Source: Mycoplasma sp. CSL7491-lung
Lineage (GTDB): Bacteria > Bacillota_I > Bacilli_A > Mycoplasmatales > Metamycoplasmataceae
Reading direction: 5' to 3'
NCBI RefSeq assembly: GCF_018913965.1
Contig: NZ_JAHMHG010000002.1
Span: forward strand, 97,408-161,407
Length of the DNA stretch: 64,000 bases
Shown: positions 53,340 to 63,957 of the stretch, one piece after another
Layout of the letters: each line of letters begins with the position of its first letter
Position numbering within the stretch: the first letter of the stretch is position 1
Notes under the pieces: generated by a model
The model's database searches: none
What the model was told of the DNA's origin: nothing
What the model saw: only the letters and a program-made list of their open reading frames with translations
Program-made: the position numbers and the translations under genes

Positions 53340-54408
53340 TTTTTACTTCCTTTTCATTATTTAACTTCGACTTCTCTTTCTTTTGTTTTTTTAAATGCTC
53401 TTGCATTTCATTTAAAAACGAACCGGCGATAATACCAGATGGAATTGCAATTATCGCTAAAGCAACTAACGCATTTACTGAAACTATTATTTTTGTTATT
53501 GGAGAATGTGGTAGTAAATCTCCATAACCAATTGTTGTTAACGTAATAGTTGCAAAATATATTGCATCTAAAAATGTAATTACATAACCCGATTTTAATT
53601 GGTCGTAATTTGGGAAAATGGCATCATAAATAGCTATTTTATCTTGATCATAATATAAATGTTCTTTTAAATAAAGTTCTTTATTATTAGATTCTTGTGC
53701 CTCAAGATAAATTTTTCATGAATCTTCGCTTGGTTTTATTTTATTGGACAATAAAAAGTTATTTCTTTGTTCCTCTAAATAAGATGTTTCGTTACTTCAA
53801 ATGATAATGGCAAAAATAAATATTAACAATATAGCTAAAAGTAAAACATATGTTAAAACTTTTTTTTGCTTTTTGAATGCGGCAGCAATTATTGCAAAAG
53901 GAGTAAAAATTGTTAAAATTCAAAAAAGTCTTGCAAATCTAAAAAAATTAAGTAACTTAAAGAATTCGAAAGCTTTTTGCGAAGTAGAATCTACCTCTAT
54001 AAAATATTCAATAATATGTAACGAAGACAAAATGGATAGCAATATTACAATACCTTTAATTGAAAAAATAAACTTATATGAGCTCTCATACAACATAGTA
54101 TGATTATCTATTTTTTTATATGTTCTATACGTCAATAAATGTAGTATATAATCAACAATAAAAAAGAAAAAAGTAAAAATTTGTAGTATTGTAATAAAAT
54201 TTTTCCAGCCTTGCCCAAATATTTTAGCAGTTGTAGCAATCGACAAAACAGATACTAAAGAAGCTAAAATAACCAATAATATATAAACAAATTTGAATAA
54301 TTTAGACTGAGTTTTATAAATGTTATTTTTATTTTTCATATCATCATTAAAGTTTCAAACTATTGGTGTTAAAAATTCAAAAATCATTTTATAATTTCTT
54401 TTCTTCAT
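53332..54408 (-). CDS. voltage-gated-type potassium channel
   Basis: 358 residues. Helices S1-S4 lie in the N-terminal half and the pore domain in the C-terminal half, with the K+ filter TLTTIGYGDLLPHS and a last helix ALVALAIIAIPSGIIAGSF. The S4 equivalent (FFRFARLFWILTIFTP) is only weakly charged, so voltage sensing is uncertain. An unusual insert between S5 and the pore (about residues 215-280, Lys/Glu/Tyr-rich) faces outside. A charged C-terminal coiled tail ends inside nfo. AAAAGGAG precedes the ATG at 54408. Confidence 0.9.
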
Positions 54409-54424
54409 TTTTCTCCTTTTAATT

Positions 54425-54456
54425 AAAAAAGATAAACCAAAAAGATTTATCTTTTT
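54425..54456 (-). terminator. terminator of the LacI-type gene
   Basis: The stem AAAAAGATAAA/TTTATCTTTTT spans the stop codon at 54447 and reads into TTTTTTAATT on the minus strand. Confidence 0.7.
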
Positions 54457-55436
54457 GCGGTTTCGATAATTTCAATTGGTATAGTTTTTGTTATTATTTC
54501 ATTATTTATTTTATGTTTAGTAATCATATCTTCAATCCTAAAGCCTAAATTTGGATAATCAATAAAAATTTTAGCTACATATTTTTTAATATTATCATAT
54601 ATGGATTGATAACCAATATCAGTGTAATTATATTCTTTAGTACCTAGTGCTTGAGCTAAAGCTACATAAGTTTCGTGAGTCGAACAAACAACATTATGAA
54701 TATTGTATTGTCTTAAAAACTTAGAAATTTGAGCAATATCTTCTAGAGTTTTTTTAGAACTAAAACTATATTCATAATAATCATAATTATTATCAACGCA
54801 TGCACGCTCGAAACCTTGGTATCTTTCGGTTTTTTGAGTATTCGAAAGTCTACCATCACTTATGAATGCAACTTTTTTACTTATTAACGATCCATCTTCG
54901 TTTCTATTGGCTGATGAATTCAGTAATTTTTCAGTTAATGTGTAAAAACCTTTCGTAATATCGACTTTTATTGAGTTAATTCCGTTAACTTGATGTTCGT
55001 ATAATATTACTGTAATGTCCTCTAAACCCTTTAAAAAATCAAATAATTCTTTGTAGTATTGAGGAACAAAAACGACAATTGCAGATGGTTTCCACGAAAA
55101 AGCGTATCTAATTGCATCAATATATTCTTTAGTAGAATTACCAGCATAAGTTGTATTAACCCTTCTTCCTTTACGAGCACAAGCTATTGTTATCCCACTC
55201 ACAATTGAAGAATAAAGATTTTGAGCTCATATGGGCATAATAATAAAAACTGAATTATCTCTACCTCTTACTATTCTTGCTCCAGTATTAGGATAAAAAT
55301 TATTATTTTCTATTGCCTCAGTGATTTTAGCTCTAGCTTTTTTTGAAACATAACCATCATTATAAAATCTTGAAACTGTAGAAACCGAAACATTTGCTTG
55401 TTCAGCAATATCTTTGTACGAAATTTTTTTCTTCAT
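54447..55436 (-). CDS. LacI-family transcriptional regulator
   Basis: 329 residues. HTH at the N-terminus: SYKDIAEQANVSVSTVSRFYNDGYVSKKARAKI, with the hinge helix region NTGARIVRGRDN. The periplasmic-binding-like effector domain follows (about 60-329), with UGA Trp in IWAQNLYSS. No ligand is predicted with confidence; family members usually sense sugars. A TATAAT ends 6 bases before the ATG, so it is leaderless-type and has no ribosome site. No operon partner; targets unknown. Confidence 0.93.
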
Positions 55437-55442
55437 AAAATT

Positions 55443-55448
55443 ATTATA
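55443..55448 (-). promoter_or_regulatory. leaderless promoter of the LacI-type gene
   Basis: TATAAT on the minus strand, then AATTTT, then the ATG at 55436. Confidence 0.65.
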
Positions 55449-55542
55449 TATTAAAAAACAACTATTTTTAACATTTTAACAAATTAAGATATTGAAAATA
55501 ATAATTAAAAGTGATTATCATAATTGGTTTCGAATTGAAAAT

Positions 55543-55585
55543 AAAAGATTAAAAAACACCTTTAACAAGTGTTTTTTAATCTTTT
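55543..55585. terminator. 17-bp perfect terminator hairpin
   Basis: AAAAGATTAAAAAACAC and its exact complement flank a 9-base loop. It is the longest perfect stem noticed in the window. T-rich sequence follows on both strands. Confidence 0.85.
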
Positions 55586-55676
55586 TTGTTCTAATTTAAT
55601 TATTAATTTGAAAGGAGGGTTAATGTCTCAAGAAGTGATCTTTAAAAGGATCTCACACTTACCTTACGTAAGAATC
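55543..55676 (-). ncRNA. candidate small RNA with anti-SD-like sequence
   Basis: On the minus strand an extended -10 (TGTTATAAT, 55683-55688 for the hexamer) would start an RNA of about 130 bases near 55676. The RNA would contain a GTGAGATC/GATCAC hairpin and the single-stranded-looking ACCCTCCTTTCAAA, which matches the 16S 3' end. It would end in a perfect 17-bp hairpin (55543-55559 with 55569-55585). The opposite strand offers a 23-codon frame instead (next entry), so only one reading may be real. Confidence 0.45.
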
Positions 55677-55694
55677 AATAATATTATAACATAA
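55623..55694 (+). CDS. possible 23-residue peptide
   Basis: A short frame starts at an ATG preceded by AAAGGAGGG, a near-perfect Shine-Dalgarno 5 bases away. The peptide begins MSQEVIFKRISHLPYV and has no UGA. It lacks a clear promoter, and there is no plus-strand gene downstream for a leader peptide to control. The alternative is that the apparent Shine-Dalgarno is the complement of a functional motif in a minus-strand RNA. Confidence 0.3.
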   Translation: MSQEVIFKRISHLPYVRINNIIT

Positions 55695-55750
55695 AATAAT
55701 AAAATAAAAAATAATTAACAATAAATTAATATACTGTTAACTATTTTTTA

Positions 55751-56725
55751 TTATGATTGGTTCAATTTATTAAATTTAATAGCTCTTTGAACCGCTTTTT
55801 CTTTGGAAGCATTTTTCATTGATAAAGCTTCTAAAATTGGTATTCCAACAACGTCATTATTCAAAATTCCAACTGCCAAACCTGATTTTCCTTTAATTAA
55901 ATACTCAACTGCTTTAGAACCTAATAACGTTGCTAAAACTCTTTCTTGAGCCGAAGGTTTTCCACCTCTTTGAATATGATTTAATGGGTTTATACGTGTA
56001 TCTCAACCTGTTTTACCTTGTACTATTTTTTCAAGTTGTTTAATATCATAACACTTTTCAGAAACAACAATAACTACGCTTCTACGGTTAGGTTGTTTAG
56101 TCAATTGTAATGATGTATTTGCAATTTCCTCCATTGAAGGTTGAAAATCTTTAGTAGCAATAATTTCTGCACCTGTTGCAAGACCTGAGTAAAGTGCTAA
56201 ATCACCACAACCATTACCCATAACTTCAACTATCATAATTCTTTTATGACTACGAGCAGTATCTCTTATTTTATCAATCGCATCAACTATTGTATTTAAT
56301 GCTGTATCATAACCAATAGTAAAATCACTTGAAGCTATATCATTATCAATGGTACCTGGTAACCCAATTGTTTTAATTCCTGATTGATGTAAAAGTTGAG
56401 CTCCTTGATAACTTCCATCACCACCAATAACAACTAAAGCATCTATTCCTCTATTTTTAAGATTATTAATTGCAACTTCTCTTACTTCTGGTTTTTTAAA
56501 CTCAGGAAATCTTGCTGAATAAATTGCAGTACCACCTTGATTTAAAAATAAATCTAAATCAACATTATCCGCACTAACTATATTATCGTTATATAAACCT
56601 TTATAACCTTCATAAACTAAAAACGCTTCTAAACCATTTGATTTAGCACCTTTAACCACCGCTCTAACGGCGTTATTCATACCTGGAGCATCACCACCAG
56701 ATGTTAAAATAGCTATTTTTCTCAT
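55751..56725 (-). CDS. pfkA: 6-phosphofructokinase
   Basis: 324 residues. ATP-dependent committed step of glycolysis. ILTSGGDAPGMNNAVRAV, the GGDGSYQGA ATP site, LPGTIDNDI with the catalytic Asp, GYDTALNTIVDAIDKIRDTA, VEVMGNGCGDLA and, in the C-terminal part, HIQRGGKPSAQERVLAT (allosteric/sugar site). One UGA Trp. AGAGG precedes the ATG. It follows folD by 16 bases; valS, folD and pfkA form one minus-strand operon. Confidence 0.97.
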
Positions 56726-56741
56726 TTTATCCTCTTTTTAA

Positions 56742-57572
56742 TTATCTATAAATATCTAATAAATTTTTTAATAAGCAAACAACAGTCATAGGCCCTACTC
56801 CACCAGGAACAGGAGATAATGCGGAAGCTTTTTTAGAAACGGACTCAGCATCCACATCACCAACTAATTTTTCAGTTAATTTAGCATCTAAATTTGTACC
56901 TACATCTATAACTATTGCACCTTCTTTTATATTTTGTTCTTTTATATATTCGGCAACACCAATTGCGACAATGACTATATCGCCGGTTTCGACTCCCTTA
57001 ACACCTGTATTTTCGTTATACGTCGCTACGTCAGCGCCCATTCTTTTTATTATATGCGCAAGAGGTTTACCAACAACATGGCTTCTGCCTACTACACAAA
57101 CTTTTTTATCTTTTACATCGATGTTATAATATTCCATTAATTCCAAAACTGCTCTAGCAGTAGCAGGAACAAAATGATTTTCTTCGATATCATTGTATAA
57201 AATAAATTCATTTCGACTACTTAAACCATCAACATCCTTAATTGTAGGAACAGCATCCAATATAACTTGTTGTGGAATATGATCTGGTAAAGGTAATTGA
57301 ATTATTACACCAGTAGAACTTTCGTTAATTACATCTAATTTTTTAAGCAACGAATTTTGGCTTATAGTTTCAGGAAATTTATGTAAAATCCCTTTAATAC
57401 CTATTTCTTCGCACTTTCTTAATTTAGCATTTACATATTTTGTAGAAGCTGGATTATCCCCTACTTGAACAATAGAAAGAACAGGTTTATCATCCGGATC
57501 TATTTTTTTTACTAATTCTTTTAGTTTTTCTGTTTCTTGTTTTGCTAATTCTTTACCACTTAATATTTTCAT
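56742..57572 (-). CDS. folD: methylenetetrahydrofolate dehydrogenase/cyclohydrolase
   Basis: 276 residues. It interconverts methylene-, methenyl- and 10-formyl-THF for purine and formyl-Met synthesis. STKYVNAKLRKCEEIGI with the catalytic Lys, GVIIQLPLPDHIPQQ, VVGRSHVVGKPLAHI and SPVPGGVGPMTVVCL are diagnostic. It overlaps valS by 4 bases. Confidence 0.97.
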   Translation of the reverse strand: MKILSGKELAKQETEKLKELVKKIDPDDKPVLSIVQVGDNPASTKYVNAKLRKCEEIGIKGILHKFPETISQNSLLKKLDVINESSTGVIIQLPLPDHIPQQVILDAVPTIKDVDGLSSRNEFILYNDIEENHFVPATARAVLELMEYYNIDVKDKKVCVVGRSHVVGKPLAHIIKRMGADVATYNENTGVKGVETGDIVIVAIGVAEYIKEQNIKEGAIVIDVGTNLDAKLTEKLVGDVDAESVSKKASALSPVPGGVGPMTVVCLLKNLLDIYR

Positions 57573-60046
57573 TTTAATTCCTCTTCGTATTTTTCTAAAT
57601 TACTACGATGCATTTCTAATTTTTGTCTTTCAGCATCAACTTTTTCCTTAGGTGCACTCTCTACAAATCTCTTATTTGAAAGGATTTTTTCGGCTCTATT
57701 TATTTCGAATTTTGTTGTCTCTATTTTCTTTAATAAAGAAATTTTATTTTGATTTTTTTGATCATCAGAAACAACAATAAATAAAGATTTTCCTTTTATT
57801 GAAATTAAATAATCATTATTCTGTTTAAATGTTGAATTTGTCATTTTATTAATGATATTACGAGAATGAATATCTAATTCTATGTCTGTAAAATATTCGA
57901 TAACTTCTTTTTTTGAAATATTGTATTCTTCACGATATTTACGAATTTCGTTTACAACTAAAATAACACTATCAATATACTTAGATTTGTCTTTTTTATA
58001 AAATCTAGGTCATTTATATTCTAAAATTTCACTTTTATATAATTCTGAATAAATTTTATCAGTTATAAAAGGCATAAAAGGATGGAGAATTATTAAAACT
58101 TTTTTAAATATTTCTAATGTTGTTTTTTTGTTATTGTTAACTTTAATAAATTCTAAATATCAACTACTTAAATCATTAAAAATAAATTTATAAATTTCAG
58201 AACCAATTACTGTAAAATCATATTTTTTCATTAAACGATTAATGTTTTTTGACAATACTGATAATTTATCCAATATTCATTTATCTGCATCAACCATTTC
58301 ATTTGAATGATTTTCAGGCAATTCATTAATGTAATTTGCTATATTTCATAATTTATTATTTATCTTTCAAGCACTCTCGATTTTCTCATTCGAAAATTTG
58401 AGATCAAATCCAGGGGTTGAGTTAGTAATTAAAGATCAACGTAAAGCGTCTGAACCATATTTTTCGATGACTTCAATAGGGTCTATTCCATTGTTTAATG
58501 ATTTAGAAAATTTTCTACCTTGAGAATCACGAACAAGCCCATGTAACATAACTTTTTTGAACGGAATTTTATCCATAAATTCAAGCCCAAAAAAGTACAT
58601 ACGAGCTATTCAAAAGAAAATTAAGTCAGTCCCCGCAACCATTAAATTAGTTGGATAATATCTTTTTAAAATACTATTCTTCTTAGGTCAACCCATAAAT
58701 ACAAATGGTGCTAATCCAGATGAGAATCAAGTATCTAAAACATCAGTTTCTCTTATTCATCCTTCTCCAGGTGACTCGATTTGAACTTTTACTTCACCAT
58801 CTTTATATCAAGCAGGAATTTGATGTCCTCATCAAAGCTGTCTTGAAATAGTTCAATCATAAACTTTATCCATTCATTGCTTCATTGTTTTTTTATATTT
58901 TTTAGGTAAAAACTCGACCCCGTCTTTTGATTTTAAATCTTTTAATATCAACTCCTTAAATGAATCCATTTTTAAAAATCATTGAGGTAATATTAAAGTT
59001 TCAATAACTGTTTTAGAACGATCAGAAATTGAAATATTAGAAGTTGTTATTTCAACTTTTTCTAGCATATTATTTTTACTTAAATATTCACCAATTGCAT
59101 CTCTAGCTTTAAAGCGTTCCATCTTATTAAATTGAGAATTAGGAACTTTTAAATAACCATATTTATCAATTGTTTCAATTAATTCAAAACCATGTTTTTG
59201 AATTATTTCAATGTCACTTTCTGCATGGGTTGATAATTTCATTATACCTGTTCCAAATTTTGGGTCAACATAACTATCTTCTATAATAGGTATTAAAACA
59301 TTTCTAAGAGGGTGCATAACGCGTTTCCCTACTAAATTAGTAAACCTTTTATCTTTAGGATTAACAACCAATGCTACATCGCCATATAAAGTTTCGGTTC
59401 TCACAGTTGCAACTGTTAAATATTTATTAGAATTTTCTAAATAATATTTAATGTAAAACATTTTTTGTTCGGTTGGTACATTATTTATTTCGATATTAGA
59501 AACTGCGGTTTGTAATTTTATATCTCAACTCACCGCTCTTACACCTTTATAAATTAAACCTTTATTGTACAAATCTACAAAAACTTTCAATACTGCTTCA
59601 TTACTATTTTCATCAAGGGTAAAACGCTCTCTAGAATAATCTAAAGCTAAACCTAGTGTTTGTCATTGATTTCTAAAATAATTCGCATACTCTTCTTTTC
59701 ATTCTCAAATTTTATTTATAAATGCTTCATAACCTAAATCATGTCTAGTTTGTCCGGTTGTCTTAAATAAAATATCTTCTATTTTAGATTGAGTAGCGAT
59801 ACCCGCATGATCCATACCAGGTAATCATAAAACATCAAAACCTTTTAACTTTTTGAATCTAATAATTGTATCCGGAATATAAGAATCAAGAGCATGCCCA
59901 ATATGTAATTTTCCTGTTACATTCGGTGGAGGTAGCAAAATTGAAAAAGGTTTCTTTTTAACATCATGTGTCATAAAAAATTTCTTATCTCTTCATTTTT
60001 TTTCAATACCCTTTTCTACTTCTTTATGATTGTAAATTTTGTCCAT
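57569..60046 (-). CDS. valS: valyl-tRNA synthetase
   Basis: 825 residues. HIGH motif in [17 protein letters not shown]. The CP1 editing domain (about residues 190-330) has [19 protein letters not shown]. The KMSKS motif is [16 protein letters not shown]-terminal coiled coil (last about 75 residues) ends in LEKYEEELK. Many UGA Trp codons, for example in WWGHQIPAW and [19 protein letters not shown] precedes the ATG at 60046. First gene of valS-folD-pfkA. Confidence 0.96.
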
Positions 60047-60198
60047 AAAAATCCCTTCTTTATAGTGTAATCAATAACCATTATCCTAATATTTAAATTA
60101 TACATTATTTTAACTAAAAGAATAAATTCACAATACCAAACCTTATATCTTTCTTTTACCCTTTTTTAAAACTTACAATTAAAATAAAATAGTTTTTG

Positions 60199-60232
60199 TA
60201 AAAAAACAAACCATAATATTCAGTTTGTTTTT
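60199..60232 (-). terminator. terminator of gltX and its downstream gene
   Basis: The stem AAAAACAAAC/GTTTGTTTTT with an 11-base loop lies about 11 bases past the stop at 60243. Confidence 0.82.
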
Positions 60233-60242
60233 AATTAGTATT

Positions 60243-60617
60243 TTAATCTCGAATTATTTCAATAGAAATTTGATAGGTCCCAATTTCAAAATCAGAACTA
60301 CTTAGAGAATATGTAAAGTTATATTTATTTTTCGAAAAGTCTTTATTCGTTCATTTTGAACTAAGAGGTAAAATCTGATTTTCAATTTCATAATCAAATT
60401 TTATTTTTTGATTATATTTTAAGAAAATAGATGCACTAGATGAAAAAATATTAATTTCATCTTCACTAATTTCGATGAGATTTTTTTCTTTGCTTTGTGG
60501 ATCTATAAATTCAAATGAAGTAAACTTACCATTTACATTCAACTTACACTCTACTTCGAATTGAATTTTATTAGATTCACCATTCTGATTTATTAACGAT
60601 AAAAATTTTAATTTCAT
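60243..60617 (-). CDS. small beta-rich protein, unknown
   Basis: 124 residues of alternating hydrophobic pattern (KIQFEVECKLNVN, YQISIEIIRD) with no signal or membrane segment, suggesting a small beta-barrel. The size and a position behind a tRNA synthetase gene recall DUF1934/YwiB proteins, but I see no decisive motif. One UGA Trp. It starts 1 base after the gltX stop and is surely co-transcribed with it. Confidence 0.65.
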
Positions 60618-60618
60618 T

Positions 60619-62028
60619 TTAATATTTATCCAATGATTTTAAAATAAATTCGTATCCAAATAAATAAATAGCTTTAGCTAACTCTGGACCATGTTCTTGA
60701 GAAGTAGAAGCTAATCTAATGGGCATAAATAATTTTTTACCCTTTACATTTAATTCTTTTTGTACATTTTGTATAACTTCTTGAATATCTTCTACAGTAA
60801 ATTTACTGTCTTTTATTTTTTCAACTAACATCTTTTTAAAAGTTCTAACAACAATTAATTCTTCACTAGTGAATTCGATTTCTTTATTTGTTGGATTTTT
60901 ATAAATTTCTAAATTTGAAAATAATTCCTTTATAGTAGTTGAACTTTGTTTAAAAGTATCAATAAAGAGAAATAATCATTCTTCTGAAAATAATTTTTCA
61001 TTTCTAAATAATTTTATTAAATCTAGATTATTCATATTTTTTAAATATTGTTTTGAAAATCAATTCATTTTTAAAATATCAAACTTAGATGGACTCTTAC
61101 TTAGTCTTTCAGGTTCAAATTTTTCTATTATTTCATCATGTGTCATTAATTCAGAACCATCTTTTGAAGTTCAACCCAATAATGTTAAAAAATTAAATAT
61201 TCCATGTGGTATGTAGCCTTCTTCTTTATAATCCGAAATAAATTGTTTTAAACTAGTATCACGTTTAGAAAGTTTTTTACCTTCCATATTTGTAATAATT
61301 GTTAAATGACCAAATTCTGGTTTTTCTCATTTTAGATAATTGTATAAAACTAATTGTTTTGGAGTATTGCCAATGTGTTCTTCACCTCTTAAAACATGAG
61401 TAATTTCCATATCATGATCATCTACAACAACCGCAAAGTTATATGTTGGATATCCATCAGATTTAAATATTACCCAATCTGTTATATCGTTAGAATTAAA
61501 AGAAATTTTTCCTCTAACAATGTCGTTTCAAGATAATTCTTCGTTTTTAGGAATACTTAATCTTATAGAATATTCCCCTGATTTATCCCTTTTTTGTTTC
61601 TCTTCATCACTTAATTTTAATCAGTTTTTATTATATCTAAAGTTTGGAATACCTTTTTGATCACTTTCAAGTTTTTGTTGTTCTAATTCTTCTGTTGTAT
61701 CATAAGCCTTATAGGCCACACCTAATTTAAATAAATATTCCAAAACTTCTCTATATCTATCTATTTTTTCACTTTGTCTATACTTACCATATTTTTCTAT
61801 AGGATTAAGTGGCGATTCATCTGGTATTATTCCTAATCAGGCTAAATTATCTAATTGTGACTCTTCACCTCCAACCACATTTCTTTTGATATCGGTATCT
61901 TCAAGTCTAAAAATAAAATCACCTTTATAATGCTTCGCAAATAGGTAATTAAATAAAGCGGTTCTTGCACCACCTATATGTAAATAACCTGTTGGGCTTG
62001 GAGCATATCTTGTTCTTATTTTCTTCAT
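60619..62028 (-). CDS. gltX: glutamyl-tRNA synthetase
   Basis: 469 residues. [27 protein letters not shown] is the class I HIGH region, RLEDTDIKR follows, and KMSKS is KKLSKRD. The C-terminal anticodon-binding half includes [17 protein letters not shown]. Mollicutes often use this enzyme also for tRNA-Gln with GatCAB correction, which is not seen here. AAAGGAG precedes the ATG. Trp is UGA in many places. Confidence 0.97.
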
Positions 62029-62091
62029 TTTAAAAATCTCCTTTTTTTAAAAAAATAATTTTTATTTTTATAAAAAGAATATAATTAGAGT

Positions 62092-62167
62092 GCATCATTA
62101 GCTCAGCAGGTAGAGCAACTGGCTCTTAACCAGTGGGTCGCAGGTTCGAACCCTGTATGATGTACCA
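62092..62167 (+). tRNA. tRNA-Lys (anticodon CTT)
   Basis: Acceptor GCATCAT/ATGATGT (first pair G-U), D-arm AGCTCAGCAGGTAGAGC, anticodon stem ACTGG with loop CTCTTAA, and T-arm with GGTTCGAACCC. CCA is encoded (62165-62167). TATAAT ends 6 bases before the first base. This is the AAG-reading tRNA-Lys, an addition to the usual TTT form. Confidence 0.96.
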
Positions 62168-62188
62168 TTTTTTTATACTTTTTTTAAT

Positions 62189-62217
62189 CAAAAATGCTAG
62201 TTTTCTAGCATTTTTAT
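62189..62217. terminator. shared terminator tRNA-Lys/ppa
   Basis: The stem AAAATGCTAG/CTAGCATTTT with a TTTT loop lies between the convergent tRNA-Lys and ppa genes. Confidence 0.85.
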
Positions 62218-62218
62218 T

Positions 62219-62770
62219 TTACTCATACTTTTCAGGATGTTCTTTTTGCATTTTTTTAATAAATTCTTTTTTGTCCATTGAACCATATTTATTCATTAAA
62301 TGTACACACTCTTCGTACTCATGTAATGCTCAATTTACATTTTCAAAACCAGAGACTTTTGTAATTCCTGGTCTTTTTCAATTTTTATATGTACTAAAGA
62401 AAGTTTCAACATTTTTTAAAAAAGGTTCAGGTAAGTCTTCTAAAGTTTGAATATTATCCAAACGATAATCATCGGCATGAACTGCAATTAATTTTGTATC
62501 TGTTTCTCCATCGTCAATCATTTTCATTGCACCTATAATTCTAGCTTTTAATAAAACACCTGGTTGGAATGTTTCATCAGAATATAGTAACACATCCAAT
62601 TCATCCCCGTCTCAATCTAAAGCGTTAGGTACAAAACCATAATTACATGGATAAACAAAATCTCCACGTAAAATACGGTCAACTTCTATTAAATTTGTCT
62701 TTCTGTTATATTCATATTTTATTCTTGAATTTTTTTGAATTTCAATTTTTACATCAATTATATTTTTCAT
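62219..62770 (-). CDS. ppa: inorganic pyrophosphatase
   Basis: 183 residues. It hydrolyses pyrophosphate to drive biosynthesis. [42 protein letters not shown] with the active-site aspartates and [19 protein letters not shown] are the class I motifs. TATAAT is followed by exactly 6 bases and the ATG, so it is leaderless-type. Confidence 0.96.
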
Positions 62771-62776
62771 TCCTAT

Positions 62777-62782
62777 ATTATA
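62777..62782 (-). promoter_or_regulatory. ppa leaderless promoter
   Basis: TATAAT on the minus strand, then ATAGGA, then ATG at 62770. The AGGA would not be transcribed if the start is at the usual 6-8 bases after the -10 box. Confidence 0.6.
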
Positions 62783-62820
62783 CAATATTTAAAAACAATA
62801 ATTACACTTTATAATAAACT

Positions 62821-63792
62821 TTAATTTTCTTTAATAAAATTTATTATTTCTTTTTGTAAATTTACATTTTCACTTAAATACTCTCTCATATTTTTTTTAC
62901 CTTGAGCAACACTATTGCCGTCAATATAATATCATGAACCTTTTTTAGTAAATTTACCTATTTTTTCTCCAATATCTACTAATTCACTTATTTTATCAAT
63001 TCCTGCATTAAAATAAAATTCTGTTTGAGCATTTTTATAAGGAGGAGCTATTTTATTTTTTACAACTTTAAGTTTTATTTCGGCACCAATAATATCTTTA
63101 TTTTCGATAATAGGACTTCCTTTTCTCACTTCAACCCTTATTGATGAATAAAATTTTAAAGCTCTACCTCCAGGAGTTGTTTCTGGACTACCAAAAATAA
63201 CACCTACTTTTTCTCTAATTTGATTTATAAAAATTATTGTTGTTTTATTTTTATTTGAATTCGCAGTAATTTTTCTTAGTGCTTTTGACATAAGTCTAGC
63301 TTGTGCACCAATTTGTTGGTCGCCCATTTCACCATTTAGTTCTGCTTCAGGCACTAAGGCGGCAACACTATCTACTACTATAAGATCAATTTTTCCTGAT
63401 TTGACTAATATGTCAACGATATCTAAGGCTTGTTCTCCTGAATCAGGTTGAGATAAAATAAGATTTTCTATATCTACGCCAATTTTTTGTGCAAAAGATG
63501 GATCTATCGAATGCTCTGCATCAATGAACGCTGCGAGCCCACCATTTTTTTGAACTTCTGCAATAGCATGCAAAGTTAGTGTTGTTTTTCCTGAACTTTC
63601 AGGCCCATATATTTCTATAATTCTTCCTTTAGGATACCCGAAACCCCCTAATAAATCATCTAAAATATAACTTCCACTATGAAATGTTTCTAAATCAATT
63701 TCTGGAACTTCTCCTAGAAACATTATAGTCTCTTTTCCATATTTTTTTTCTATTATATTTATAATATTTTTTAATTCGTTATCATTATTCAT
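62821..63792 (-). CDS. recA: recombinase RecA
   Basis: 323 residues. Strand exchange protein. [20 protein letters not shown] is Walker [27 protein letters not shown] and the [27 protein letters not shown] loop 2 region follow. The single UGA Trp is in KKGSWYYIDG. It is shorter than E. coli RecA, missing most of the acidic C-terminal tail. GGAGG lies 6 bases before the ATG. It lies downstream of an rRNA operon on the same strand. Confidence 0.97.
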
Positions 63793-63873
63793 TATTCCTC
63801 CGAATAATATTTATTAATAAAACTAAAAAAGAACTTTAAAAAAACCTTTTTTATTAAAAAAGAGATAAAACGC

Positions 63874-63897
63874 ATAAAAAAATGCCCTTCTGGGCTT
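63874..63897 (-). terminator. rRNA operon terminator
   Basis: The stem GCCC/GGGC with a 4-base loop is followed on the minus strand by ATTTTTTTATG, about 60 bases past the 23S 3' end. The CAGTTTTCAAAGA sequence before it is typical of bacterial rRNA spacer processing regions. Confidence 0.75.
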
Positions 63898-63957
63898 ATT
63901 CTTTGAAAACTGAATAGTAATTAATAATTCATTAAAATGTCTTAAATACATCTTAAC

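Larger units (their letters stand above)
55437..55750. other. gene-free region lacI-pfkA with structured elements
   Basis: 314 bases. Right to left: a weak TTAACA/TGTTAA hairpin after pfkA, an extended -10 box on the minus strand, a 60-base GC-richer patch that contains a 10-base palindrome CTTACGTAAG, an anti-SD-like CCTCCTTTC on the minus strand, and a 17-bp hairpin. These are interpreted in the ncRNA entry and in the findings. Confidence 0.6.

Noticed and set aside
60047..60198. T-box leader before valS
   Set aside because: No T-box sequence, specifier stem or antiterminator was found. The gap is AT-rich with only the neighbouring terminator.
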